In this document: piece after piece, positions 34,672 to 43,223 of the stretch
How the letters are laid out: each line of letters starts with the position of its first letter
Position numbering within the stretch: position 1 is the first letter of the stretch
NCBI RefSeq assembly: GCF_014647875.1
Contig: NZ_BMQA01000043.1
Span: 1-63,154, forward strand
DNA length: 63,154 nt
Reading direction: 5' to 3'
Source of the DNA: Streptomyces brasiliensis
Lineage (GTDB): Bacteria; Actinomycetota; Actinomycetes; Streptomycetales; Streptomycetaceae
Notes under the pieces: generated by a model
Database searches by the model: none
What the model was told of the DNA's origin: nothing
The model's input: the letters and a program-made list of their open reading frames with translations, nothing else
Made by a program: the position numbers and the translations under genes

Positions 34672-36291
34672 TCAGGCGTCGCGGCGGGGGCGCTGGAGGG
34701 TGAAGGTTTCGAAGGGCTTCATTTCGCCCTGGGTGCCGGTCACGTCGTAGTACGTGACCGTGATCGTGGTCAGGCCGCCGGGCTTGCCCGGGTCCACATC
34801 GAAGGAGGCGAAGCCGTAGGAGTTGGCGGCGTCGCGGACCGCCGACCAGGGGGCGTCCTCGCGGGTGTAGACCGGGGAGCGTTTACCGGTGCTGGAGTCC
34901 GGGGCGGTGACCGAGGTGATCACCCGGCAGGCCGGCGGGTTGAAGAACAGCTGGTTGGAGGGGGCCGAGGTGCCGCCGCCGCCGATCACCATGTGCACGG
35001 TGCCCTGGGTGGTGTCGATGACGTCGGTCCGGGTGGCGGCCGGGATCGGGGTCAGCGTGGCATTCTGCTGCTGTCCGCGGACGGGGTGCGAGCGCTCGTA
35101 GTGGTGCTCGTGGCCGCAGACCACCAGGTCCACGCCATACCGGTCGAACAGCGGCAGCCACTCCTGGCGGATTCCCAGGTCGGCGCCGTTGAACTGGTCG
35201 GCGGTGCTGATCGCGACCTGGTGCATGCAGACCACGATCCAGTCGATGCCGCGGTCCGCGCGGGCGGCCTTCAGCTCCTTCTCCAGCCACTTCTTCTGCG
35301 CACCGCCGGAGTAGCCGCGCACATAGCTGTTGCCGCCGTCCTGGTAGCAGACGTCGTCGTTGGCGAGGAAGATCACCTTCACCGAACCGGCGGTCATCGA
35401 GTACCACAGGCCGCGGGTGGTGTCGCTCTGGCCGTCCTGCCGCGGCAGGGCGAAGTAGGTCTGGAAGGCCTGGTAGCCGATCGGGCCGTTGCCGAGCTCG
35501 TTCTCGTGGTTGCCCGGGGCCGGCATCCAGGGGCGGAAGCGGGCGCTGCGCGTGTTGTTGTCCCAGAAGTCGGACCAGGTGCGCACCCGGTCGGTGGCCA
35601 GGTTGGCGTAGCACAGGTCGCCGTTGAACAGGTGGAAGAGCGGACGCACCCGCTCCACGCCGGCGGGCAGGTTGCCGGCCGCCGGGCTGCCCAGGTTGTC
35701 GTTGACATAGGTGCCGTTGGACAGCTTGCCCAGGGTCGGGGTGCCCTGGTCGCCGAAGCTGGTGAAACGCAGCGCGGTGCGGCCCCTGGGCGCGGTGGTG
35801 AAGGACCCGAACTCCGGCTGGGCGCCGTCGTGGGCAGCCAGGTAGACGTGGTCCGTGTCCGGGCGCAGGCCGGTCAGGTGAGCGTGGTGGGCGTAGACGT
35901 CCTGGCCCGACTTGGCATCGGTGTAGCTGACCGTTTCCGCGCCGAAGGTGTGGGTGTACGCGCCCTTGGCGTTGCCGAGCAGCACCCGCGCGTTCTTCAC
36001 CGGCCGCAGGGTGTGCCAGGAGACGACCACCTCGGCGGACGCGTCCGAACCGAACTGCAGGTGCAGGCCATTGACCGCGGGGGTGTTCACCGGGTCGGCG
36101 GCCGGCACGCCCAGCACCGAGGCCGGGCCGTCCCCCCCGGCCTGTGCCGGGGTCTTGTCCTGCGCGGCTGCGGCGGCGGGGCCAGCGCCCAGCAGTGGGC
36201 CGACCGCGAGGGTCGCACCGGCGACCCCGGTGGCGGTGAGTACGCCGCGGCGCGACATGAACGATGCAAACAGCTTTTCGTCAGAATTCAC
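34672..36291 (-). CDS. Exported purple-acid-phosphatase-like metallophosphoesterase
   Basis: The 539-residue protein starts at GTG 36291 with a twin-arginine signal (SRRGVLTATGVAGATLAVG at about residues 13-31, cleavage near AAAAAQ). A fibronectin-like N-domain (about 65-165) precedes the phosphoesterase with the metal motifs FGDQG, NGDLCYAN, PGNHENE, CMHQ and CGHEHHYERS. Family members hydrolyse phosphomonoesters with a binuclear metal centre. ATG 36258 is a possible alternative start. Export by the Tat system outside the cell fits phosphate scavenging. Confidence 0.88.
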   Translation of the reverse strand: MNSDEKLFASFMSRRGVLTATGVAGATLAVGPLLGAGPAAAAAQDKTPAQAGGDGPASVLGVPAADPVNTPAVNGLHLQFGSDASAEVVVSWHTLRPVKNARVLLGNAKGAYTHTFGAETVSYTDAKSGQDVYAHHAHLTGLRPDTDHVYLAAHDGAQPEFGSFTTAPRGRTALRFTSFGDQGTPTLGKLSNGTYVNDNLGSPAAGNLPAGVERVRPLFHLFNGDLCYANLATDRVRTWSDFWDNNTRSARFRPWMPAPGNHENELGNGPIGYQAFQTYFALPRQDGQSDTTRGLWYSMTAGSVKVIFLANDDVCYQDGGNSYVRGYSGGAQKKWLEKELKAARADRGIDWIVVCMHQVAISTADQFNGADLGIRQEWLPLFDRYGVDLVVCGHEHHYERSHPVRGQQQNATLTPIPAATRTDVIDTTQGTVHMVIGGGGTSAPSNQLFFNPPACRVITSVTAPDSSTGKRSPVYTREDAPWSAVRDAANSYGFASFDVDPGKPGGLTTITVTYYDVTGTQGEMKPFETFTLQRPRRDA

Positions 36292-36324
36292 GGCCGTACG
36301 TTCCCGCCACAACCGTGACGGCAG

Positions 36325-36804
36325 GTGAGCGCGCAGCGAATGGAACGTGAACCTTGCGCCCTTGAGCCACCGCTCGGCGGCGAGCCCTTCCGCACTTCCA
36401 CCCACCGCACCGACACCGGTGTGACTCACTTCCAGGACGGTGTGACCAGGGACTACGCCGTCGCACTGGACGGCGCCGGAGTGCACTGGATCAGCCGCGA
36501 CGGCCTTGTCTGGGCAGTACGCGAACAGGAGGCCCTCGAGGCCGTTGCGAAGGACGGCGGTGGTGTCGGCGGGCCCGTCGCCTCCCCCATGCAATCGGAG
36601 CGATCAATTCCAGCCTCTTCACTTTGGGCTACCGACGAAGCGCAGCGTTGTCACTCGACTGAGCGACAACGCTGCATGGAACAGAGGCAGATGGGCTGCC
36701 GAGCGAGAATGCACTCGACATCTCAATCGTCTGTAGACACCCTGCAATCAGCCCGCACGCCAACGCCCGGTAGCACCAGCCAGGCCGTCTTCGTACTCTT
36801 CTGA
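36325..36804 (+). other. Possible gene fragment opposite the RsbW-like gene
   Basis: An open frame reads HRTDTGVTHFQDGVTRDYAV, then ALDGAGVHWISRDGLVWAVR before losing coding character at about 36590. It may be a remnant of a real gene between the phosphoesterase and the ATPase. No family recognised. Confidence 0.25.
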
Positions 36805-37228
36805 CTCTGGAACCCCATACGCCCTTGGTCAGTTCATGGACGATGCGCAGGCCGCGCCCGCGTTCGGACAGCAAGGCACACAGCGCCTTCAAACCGCCCC
36901 CGCGGTGCTCCTCGACAGGCGCGTACGGTGCCGTCGCCGGGAATGGGGGGACCGCCGGGATTCGTGGGTCATGGTCCTCCACCTCGCAGATGACCTCGGT
37001 GCCGGTGCGGCGAAGCCGCAGCTCGTACGGCCCGACCGCGTGCTCGGTGGCGTTGGCCACGAACTCGGAGACCGCCAGGACCACATCGCTAATAACCTCA
37101 CCGTCGTAGCCGAGCTCGTCAAGGGCACAGCGCAAGGCGACACGGGCCTGCGCCGGGGCATTACAGGTGGTGCTGGTCCAGCGCCACACGACATACGGGG
37201 TGGCACCCAGTGGATAGCGTGGGGTCAT
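36629..37228 (-). CDS. RsbW-like HATPase_c anti-sigma kinase, C-terminus frameshifted
   Basis: The GHKL ATPase features are clear: SEFVANATEHA (N box) at about 54-64, EVEDHDP (G1) and GGGLKALCALL with ERGRGLRIV (G2) at about 110-130. After residue 139 the annotated frame reads arginine-rich nonsense for 60 residues, whereas the neighbouring frame reads KTAWLVLPG, the normal family ending, and stops at 36723. A frameshift near 36805 is likely. Such proteins regulate sigma factors or act with nearby XRE regulators; an Scr1-type regulator lies upstream. Confidence 0.7.
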   Translation of the reverse strand: MTPRYPLGATPYVVWRWTSTTCNAPAQARVALRCALDELGYDGEVISDVVLAVSEFVANATEHAVGPYELRLRRTGTEVICEVEDHDPRIPAVPPFPATAPYAPVEEHRGGGLKALCALLSERGRGLRIVHELTKGVWGSRVRRVRRRPGWCYRALACGLIAGCLQTIEMSSAFSLGSPSASVPCSVVAQSSDNAALRR

Positions 37229-37570
37229 CGTCGCCCTCCCCGAGCCGCGTGACGCCCCCGTACGACGCACCGGTGGCGACCACGGCCCGGCCGTACGGAA
37301 TCGCACGCTTCGAGAAGGGCGAACGGGCTGGCCGCCGTCACGGACGGCAACAGCAGCACAGCGGTAAAGAGAATCGGCGCCACGTCAGGGACCTCCCGGC
37401 GAACACGGATGGAACGCGACCACGACACCGTGGGTCCGCGAAGAGCGGAATACTGGTCTAACGAGTACTTTCAGGGAGTTTCGAGTAGGTGGCGCTGAGT
37501 ACCCCAAGAGCCGAGCGGCCGGTTGGCGGGGCGCTTCGACAAGGGCTGGGCGTCTTACGGGGAGTGCGGC
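37229..37570. other. Intergenic region without recognised gene
   Basis: About 340 bases between the RsbW-like gene and the Scr1 regulator. A 67-residue minus-strand frame with a hydrophobic middle is open (37225-37428) but has no recognisable family or clear ribosome-binding site. Confidence 0.3.
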
Positions 37571-38422
37571 TCAGCGCGAGTTCAGCGCCCGTAGCGCCGC
37601 GTTGATCACGTTCTGGGCGTCAGCGCCGTAGACCGCGGACTCCTGCAAGGTCTTCCAGACGCGCAAGTAGGTGGCGATGCTGTCGGAGTCGTCGACCCAC
37701 AGCTCTGCGTGCCAGGTCTCTACCGTCACTAGTCGCTCATCATGGACCCAGAACCCCCCAGTGGGCGGGAGCTTCAACGATGCACCGAAAGGGATGACCC
37801 CCAGATGCACGGTGTCCATACCCAGAATTCCGGAAAGCCTGTCGAGCTGCCCACGCAGCACGGAGGGCGGGCAGATCAGGGAGTGCAGCGCTGCCTGACC
37901 GATCAAGATCCGGAACCGCCTGTGCGAGTCGTAGAGCAGTTCCTGCCGACGCATACGGACACGCACGGCCTCTTCGGTATCGCGCTTCGAGTGCTGGAGT
38001 TCGGCGTAGCGCATGAAGATCGACCGCGCATAGTCGGCGGTCTGGAGGATGCCGGGGACCGTGACACTCTCGAAGCCGTGGACTATGGAGGACCGCTGGT
38101 ACTCGGATGTGATCGTCTCCTGCACGGGCTGGTGCCCTGCCGCGAGTTGTCGGCGCCATGACCGGATGTGCGATTCAAAGCCGCGCAGCCGGGCGAGGAG
38201 TTCGTCGTAGACCTCCGGCTGCCCAGTTGCTTCGGTCCACAGCTTGAGGTCTTCGGGTGTCGCCGTCTGCCTACCGTTCTCCAGCTTGCTGACCTTCGAC
38301 TTCGGCCAGCCGTGCTGTTCGGCGAGCTGAGTACCGGTGAGACGGCCCCCAGGTGCTGAGAGCCGAAGCTCCCGAAGGCGTACGCCTAGAGCCTCACGCG
38401 CCTTCTGGTAGTCCGTGCTCAC
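37571..38422 (-). CDS. Scr1/WhiJ-type XRE regulator (DUF5753)
   Basis: The 283-residue protein has an N-terminal Cro/cI helix-turn-helix (residues 10-65, LTGTQLAEQHGWPKSKVSKL) and a DUF5753 domain with YQRSSIVHGFESVTVPGILQ and QADYARSI-type sequence followed by HLGVIPFGASLKLPPTGGFW. This type is abundant in Streptomyces, where it pairs with small DUF397 or DUF6879 partners, as here. ATG 38422 gives the standard N-terminus. Confidence 0.85.
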   Translation of the reverse strand: MSTDYQKAREALGVRLRELRLSAPGGRLTGTQLAEQHGWPKSKVSKLENGRQTATPEDLKLWTEATGQPEVYDELLARLRGFESHIRSWRRQLAAGHQPVQETITSEYQRSSIVHGFESVTVPGILQTADYARSIFMRYAELQHSKRDTEEAVRVRMRRQELLYDSHRRFRILIGQAALHSLICPPSVLRGQLDRLSGILGMDTVHLGVIPFGASLKLPPTGGFWVHDERLVTVETWHAELWVDDSDSIATYLRVWKTLQESAVYGADAQNVINAALRALNSR

Positions 38423-38437
38423 TGGTACCCCGCCTGC

Positions 38438-38806
38438 CTATTCCTCCTTCGCGGGCAGCAGGGCCGCGAAGCGCTCGCAGTGGATAGCGTGATGCATCGC
38501 GGCGTCACGCAGCATGGAGTACCGGACCACCTCGGCCGGCTCTGTGATCAGTTCGACGTCGACCAGGTTGTCGTCGGCGTCGAAGTTGAGCTGGGCGACG
38601 AGCCGCGAATCGAAGATCCAGAAGTCAACGTCTCCGAGTTGCAGCTCCTCGGCGTCGGCCCGCCACAGGTTGCGGATGTCCTCGCCCAGCTCGATGTTCC
38701 TCTCCGCGTTGACCATGAGGTAGCGCTGGCCGGCCGTGGGCGGGCTGTCGACGATGAGGGCATCCTCGATGCGCCGGGCCCATGACTGGACGGAACGCTC
38801 GGTCAT
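38438..38806 (-). CDS. DUF6879-family protein, N-terminus shortened
   Basis: The 122-residue protein reads the C-terminal two thirds of the DUF6879 family (ERNIELGEDIRNLWRADAEE, VDFWIFDSRLVAQLNFDAD, ELITEPAEVVRY). Full members are about 170 residues, and nothing similar precedes the ATG at 38806, so the N-terminus is probably lost. It lies 15 bases upstream of the Scr1 regulator on the same strand, the normal pairing. Confidence 0.65.
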   Translation of the reverse strand: MTERSVQSWARRIEDALIVDSPPTAGQRYLMVNAERNIELGEDIRNLWRADAEELQLGDVDFWIFDSRLVAQLNFDADDNLVDVELITEPAEVVRYSMLRDAAMHHAIHCERFAALLPAKEE

Positions 38807-39385
38807 CGGCCACAAAGAGTGGCAGCCGGGCAAGCCCGATCCCATCGGCATCTCCATGGACGGCTTCCGCACCGCGGTCACCAGTGAATGGCAAGCCGAC
38901 GAGCACCACGGCCGCGGAGGACAAGCTGGAGTACGCCCCGTGCCCCGGAGCCGAATACTTCCGGCCCGAACGCCGGGCGGCCCTGATCCACTTGGCCGGG
39001 CCTGGTGCCGACCAGGCACAGAGACATGGCACGTCCGCGGGCTCCGGGAGGGGCGGCGTCGTTGTGGGACGCCGTATAGAGCGCGGCGTGGAAGCGGCGG
39101 TGTGCCACCAACTGGAACGTCGAGCTGGAGTAGACCCGCAACGGCGAGAGGTACCGCTTCCTCAGATGGGGACAGTAGTCACTCAAGAAGTTAGTGGTCG
39201 TGCCCCCGGTACCGTGTTGCGTCAGCCGGACATTGGGGTGGCGTACGGCTCGATCTCGCAGTGGTCGACCGAGTCGACGAGGCCCTCGCCGACCTTCAGC
39301 CTGGCGGTCGCCTTGCCCTTTGTGGGCTCGCCTTGCAAGGCTGGGGCCGGGAGGCACGGGCTTTCGGAATGCAGGTGGGCGGATG
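38807..39385. other. Decayed region without an intact gene
   Basis: About 580 bases hold only scraps: a plus-strand EYAPCPGAEYFRPERRAALI stretch near 38930-38990 and a minus-strand GEPTKGKATARLKVGEGL stretch near 39270-39320. Both look like pieces of coding sequence, but I cannot name them. Confidence 0.3.
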
Positions 39386-40240
39386 TCACTCGGGTCGGGT
39401 GTCGGGCAGTGGGGCTCCGGCCTTGCGGAACTGCTCGCGCAGCCCCCAGCCGTAGGTCGCGGCGAGGTCCTCTCCGGCGTAGCACAGGACTTGGTCGCCG
39501 TCGTAGGAGCCTTCGCAGGAGTGCAGGCCGTCGAGGACTCCCAGGGCGATGGCCCGGGCGGCGTCGGTCAGGCCGAGGCCGAGTCGGCGGGTGACGTCGT
39601 CCTGATACGGGCGCAGGGCGTCTTCGACGAGTCGCCCGGCCGCGTCGTGCGGTTCGACGTAGCCGAAGCCGGGCCGGTATCCGGTGTGCAGGTCGTCGAT
39701 GTCAAGGGCGAGCAGGGCCGAGCGGACGTCCGCGGCGGTGTCCTCGCGCAGAGCGGACAGCACCCGGTGCGTGGCGGCGGGAGAGTTCCCGGGTGTCCCT
39801 GCCGGGGTGAGGAGCGTGAGCGCCAGGCGCTGGGCCTCGGGCAGGAGTTCCGGCCGTGCGGCGAGCAACGCGTCGAGCACGCTGCCCCGTTCGGCAGCGG
39901 ACAGTGCACGGAAGGCTGCCGCGGCGTCGGCCCGGTTCGCGTCCCGCTGCGGCGCGGGATACCAGCCGATGCCGCCGTTCACGGCGGCGAGGGCCAGTGC
40001 CACGGCGTGTTCGCACAAGGCGTCGCGGGATCCACAGTCGCATGCGCTGACCAGTTGGCGGTCGGCCACTCCGACCCAGACCGCGTGCGGCGCCTCCCGG
40101 CCGGCGACGACCCCGGCGGCCCCGCCGTCCGCCGCGTCGCACTCCTCCACTGCCCCTTGGCGGTGGAGTTCCTCCCCGGTGCGGAAGGCTGCCGCACCCG
40201 CTGTCTGCCGCACGGTCTGCGCGGTCACCTGTGCTGCCAT
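39386..40240 (-). CDS. SWIM zinc-finger protein
   Basis: The 284-residue protein has a SWIM zinc-binding motif near residues 70-85 (SACDCGSRDALCEHAVALAL; CxC...CxH). The rest is alpha-helical. SWIM domains bind nucleic acid or protein. Start at MAAQVTAQ (40240) is preferred because the upstream frame is low complexity. The next gene on the same strand begins 92 bases upstream and is often found with it in actinobacteria. Confidence 0.7.
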   Translation of the reverse strand: MAAQVTAQTVRQTAGAAAFRTGEELHRQGAVEECDAADGGAAGVVAGREAPHAVWVGVADRQLVSACDCGSRDALCEHAVALALAAVNGGIGWYPAPQRDANRADAAAAFRALSAAERGSVLDALLAARPELLPEAQRLALTLLTPAGTPGNSPAATHRVLSALREDTAADVRSALLALDIDDLHTGYRPGFGYVEPHDAAGRLVEDALRPYQDDVTRRLGLGLTDAARAIALGVLDGLHSCEGSYDGDQVLCYAGEDLAATYGWGLREQFRKAGAPLPDTRPE

Positions 40241-40331
40241 CCGGTCATTCAACCCCACGGCCGGGACCCGGCTCCAGCCGGGGTCATTCACAACAGGGCG
40301 GAAACGCGCTGCGCGGTCTCGATCTCGCACC

Positions 40332-41411
40332 TCAGGAGGGGGATGCGGTGATCCGGCGGCGTTCGCGGACCCCCTGTGCGCGCATCGGCACGTCCGCGCC
40401 GATCTTGTCCGCCAGGTCGTGGAGCGCGTCGAGGCCCGGTAGGTCGTTGAGCCCCTTCGTTGTCAGCGCACGCGCCTGCCCGAGGTCACCGCGTGCGAGG
40501 GCGAGCCGCGCGCGGAACAGCAGCAGATGGCCGCCGTCCAGTGCCGGATGGACGGCGATCTTGTCGAGCAGGTGACCGGCGTCGTAGTCCGGCAGCCGCT
40601 CCAGCAGCATGTCGTGCCAGTCCAGCAGGTCGTCGGCCCGACGCTTTCGCTCGTACCCGGCGGCCGAGTAGCCCAGGCCGCGACGATCCGCCGCTCCCTG
40701 CGTCTCGGCGACACGGTCGAGAGCGTCCACGTACTGCTCCGCGCACGCCACCCACGCGTCGGGGGCCGGAAGCAGGCGTTCGAGGACGGCGGCGAGCGGC
40801 GTCTCGTGTTCCGGCACCGAGCCGAAGCCTCGGAGCGTCCAGCCGTGGCGGGATTCCCAGCGGACCAGTTGCGGCATGGCACGCTCCGCGAACGCCACCG
40901 GGCCGTGACCCTGCAGCATCGTGGTCCACAGCGCGGCAACAGCATCGGAGGCGATGAACTTCGCGGCCTCCATCGGATCGTCGGAGCGGAAGCACTGGTA
41001 GGCCTTGCAGTAGCAGGCCAGGTCGACGATGGCCGCGACCGCCTCTTCACCCGGACGCGGATCCTCGGCCGCGAGCGCCTCGCGGGCCGCCTGGGCGTGA
41101 CGGCGGAAGGTGAACCGCCAGCCCGACCGCGCCTTGGGGCTCACCTCGCGCCCTCCGCCGAGATAGGCACCTGCGCGGGCCAGGCCCACGAACTCCCGCA
41201 CCTCCGCCAACACCTGCTGCGGGTTGGCGGGTTGGGCCTTCGTGCGGGCCCTGGGGACGCTCGCCACGGGCGCGATCTCCGCCTCGATCCGCTCCCGCAC
41301 GGGCGCGGCACCGCGCCAGTACAGGTTCCACAGCGCCTTCCGCAACCGCTCCTCGTCGAGGCCGGCCAGCTGGGCGAAGAACTCTTCGCGGTTCATGCGC
41401 TTCACTGCCAT
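40332..41411 (-). CDS. Conserved protein partner of the SWIM gene
   Basis: The 359-residue protein starts at MAVKRMNREEFFAQ; the upstream frame is a shadow. It is mostly helical (YWRGAAPVRERIEAEIA, EAVAAIVDLACYCKAYQCF, HLLLFRARLALARGDLGQAR), suggesting an alpha-solenoid. No catalytic motif is seen. The same strand and small gap suggest cotranscription with the SWIM protein. Confidence 0.6.
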   Translation of the reverse strand: MAVKRMNREEFFAQLAGLDEERLRKALWNLYWRGAAPVRERIEAEIAPVASVPRARTKAQPANPQQVLAEVREFVGLARAGAYLGGGREVSPKARSGWRFTFRRHAQAAREALAAEDPRPGEEAVAAIVDLACYCKAYQCFRSDDPMEAAKFIASDAVAALWTTMLQGHGPVAFAERAMPQLVRWESRHGWTLRGFGSVPEHETPLAAVLERLLPAPDAWVACAEQYVDALDRVAETQGAADRRGLGYSAAGYERKRRADDLLDWHDMLLERLPDYDAGHLLDKIAVHPALDGGHLLLFRARLALARGDLGQARALTTKGLNDLPGLDALHDLADKIGADVPMRAQGVRERRRITASPS

Positions 41412-41632
41412 GGAGCCGGAGGATACCGTCCGGCGCGCGGTCGCCGTCCAACCCCTTGCCGGTTTCGGCGTCGTCGGCGCACGCGTGCACGGTGTTCTCG
41501 TTGACCACCGCTGCCATGTGGGCACGGTAGCCATGCGGGCATGGGGGAGGTATCCCGCCGACGGCCGGGCGGGCGGTCGGCGCTGCCCACTACGCTCGGT
41601 GCGCGAAGCGTTGACACGACGGACGGTACGAG

Positions 41633-43045
41633 GTGCAGGCGGTGGGCAAGCGTAACCAGGAGCGGCGGCGCGCCAAGAAGAAGCAGCGGGACGCGCAGCA
41701 GCGGCGTGGGACGCCGCGGGAGCGGCCCTACGGGGCGGGGGCGGCCTTCGGGTTCGGCACGTGTGAGTGCGGCGATCCGCTGTGCCCGGGCGGCGGGGGA
41801 TCTGTGCCGCCGCAACGCGGCCCGCGGACGGTCTCGGACCTGCTGGATGAGGCGATGGTGCGGCTATGTGCGGTGCCAGCGAGGGAGACCGCGCGCCGTG
41901 AGGCAGCGCTTGAGCGGGCAGCCGCGCTGTTCACCAAGGCGGGCATGAGCCGTGCGGTGCTGCAGTCGAGCGGCGAGGTGCTGCACGGGCTGTGGCATCG
42001 CGGCTGGCAGCCCGCCGATGTGGTGCGCGCTGCGCGCCGGGAGCTCAAGGCGCGGCATGCGCGGATTGCCGCTGATCTCATCGCTGCTGAGCACCGCGCG
42101 TACCCGGTCGCGGGGCTGTTTGGGCGCTGGGCGGGGCAGTTGGCCGATGTGTCGGCCGAGGTGTGGTGGGGCGAGGACGACGCCTATCTGCAGGGCGCGG
42201 CGGCGCGTGAGAAGTGCGAGGCGAGGGTGCTGGGGCGGGCGGTCGTGGAGCTGTTGGAGCTGCTGAGCGGGCTGCCTGAGGTGCCGCAGTTGATGCCCGC
42301 GCCGTGTGAGGCCGGCGGCGCTGCGGTTGCGAGCGGCGGCGGGGCGGAGGTGCCGCTGCTCGCCAAGATCCGGGCGCTGTTGGCGAAGGCCGAGTCGACC
42401 CGGTTCCCCGAGGAGGCGGAGGCGCTCACGGCCAAGGCGCAGCAGTTGATGGCCCAGCACAGCATCGACGCGGCGCTGCTGGCCGCCGAGCGGGGAGATC
42501 GGCAGGTGCCCGGCGGGGTGCGGGTCGCGGTGGACAGCCCGTACGAAGAGCCGAAGGCGATCTTGCTGCAGGCGGTGGCGGAGGCCAACCGGTGCCGCAC
42601 GGTGTGGTCGAGGCATCTGGGCTTTTCCACCGTGGTCGGCTTCGCATCCGATGTGGAGGCGGTGGAGTTGCTGTACACCTCGCTGCTGGTGCAGGCGCAG
42701 TCGGCGCTGCAGGCGGCCGGGGCGCGCACATACGGCGACGGGGCCTCGCGCACCCGCTCCTTCCGGCAGTCGTTCTTGGTGGCCTACGCGACCCGGATTG
42801 ACCAGCGGCTGGGGCGGGTCACCGAGCAGGCCACCGAGGCGGCGAGCGATGGGGGCCGCGGGGCCGCGCTGCTGCCCGTGCTGGCCTCCCGGGCCGAGGC
42901 GGTGGACGATCGGGTCGACGAGCTGTTCGGCGAACTGTCGTACCAGCACAGTTCGGTGCACGCACGCGACCGCGAGGGCTGGGCCCACGGCACCGCCGCA
43001 GCCGACCGAGCAGAGCTGCACGGGCAGGCCGACGCGCTGCGCTGA
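41633..43045 (+). CDS. DUF2786-domain protein
   Basis: The 470-residue protein has a basic N-terminus (KRNQERRRAKKKQRDAQQRR) and a DUF2786 domain at about 240-285 (LLAKIRALLAKAESTRFPEE followed by LTAKAQQLMAQHSID). The C-terminal part (about 300-450) is helical, with SFRQSFLVAYATRIDQRL. DUF2786 proteins are widespread in actinobacteria and some phages; function is unknown. GTG 41633 follows GAGGT only closely, so the start is uncertain. It is divergent from the preceding pair. Confidence 0.75.
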   Translation: MQAVGKRNQERRRAKKKQRDAQQRRGTPRERPYGAGAAFGFGTCECGDPLCPGGGGSVPPQRGPRTVSDLLDEAMVRLCAVPARETARREAALERAAALFTKAGMSRAVLQSSGEVLHGLWHRGWQPADVVRAARRELKARHARIAADLIAAEHRAYPVAGLFGRWAGQLADVSAEVWWGEDDAYLQGAAAREKCEARVLGRAVVELLELLSGLPEVPQLMPAPCEAGGAAVASGGGAEVPLLAKIRALLAKAESTRFPEEAEALTAKAQQLMAQHSIDAALLAAERGDRQVPGGVRVAVDSPYEEPKAILLQAVAEANRCRTVWSRHLGFSTVVGFASDVEAVELLYTSLLVQAQSALQAAGARTYGDGASRTRSFRQSFLVAYATRIDQRLGRVTEQATEAASDGGRGAALLPVLASRAEAVDDRVDELFGELSYQHSSVHARDREGWAHGTAAADRAELHGQADALR

Positions 43046-43223
43046 CGCGGCGTTGATGGCCTCGACCAGCACGCCGTGTCCACGATGATCACCTGACGGG
43101 GTTCGCGGGCCTGCTGGATAGCCCACGGGGCGGTGACATTGCGGGTGACGCCGGCAATGTGCGCCGTGTGCGGTCCAGAATATTCGGGCCAGCCCGCGAC
43201 CAAGCGCATTCAGCGTTGCTCGC
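43046..43223. other. Unidentified remnant left of the IS4 element
   Basis: On the minus strand an open segment reads AGWPEYSGPHTAHIAGVTRN and APWAIQQAREPRQVIIVD before ending at the DUF2786 gene. It looks like a genuine protein fragment, but I cannot name it. Confidence 0.3.

Noticed and set aside
34543..36318. A 591-residue plus-strand open frame
   Set aside because: Antisense to the exported metallophosphoesterase.
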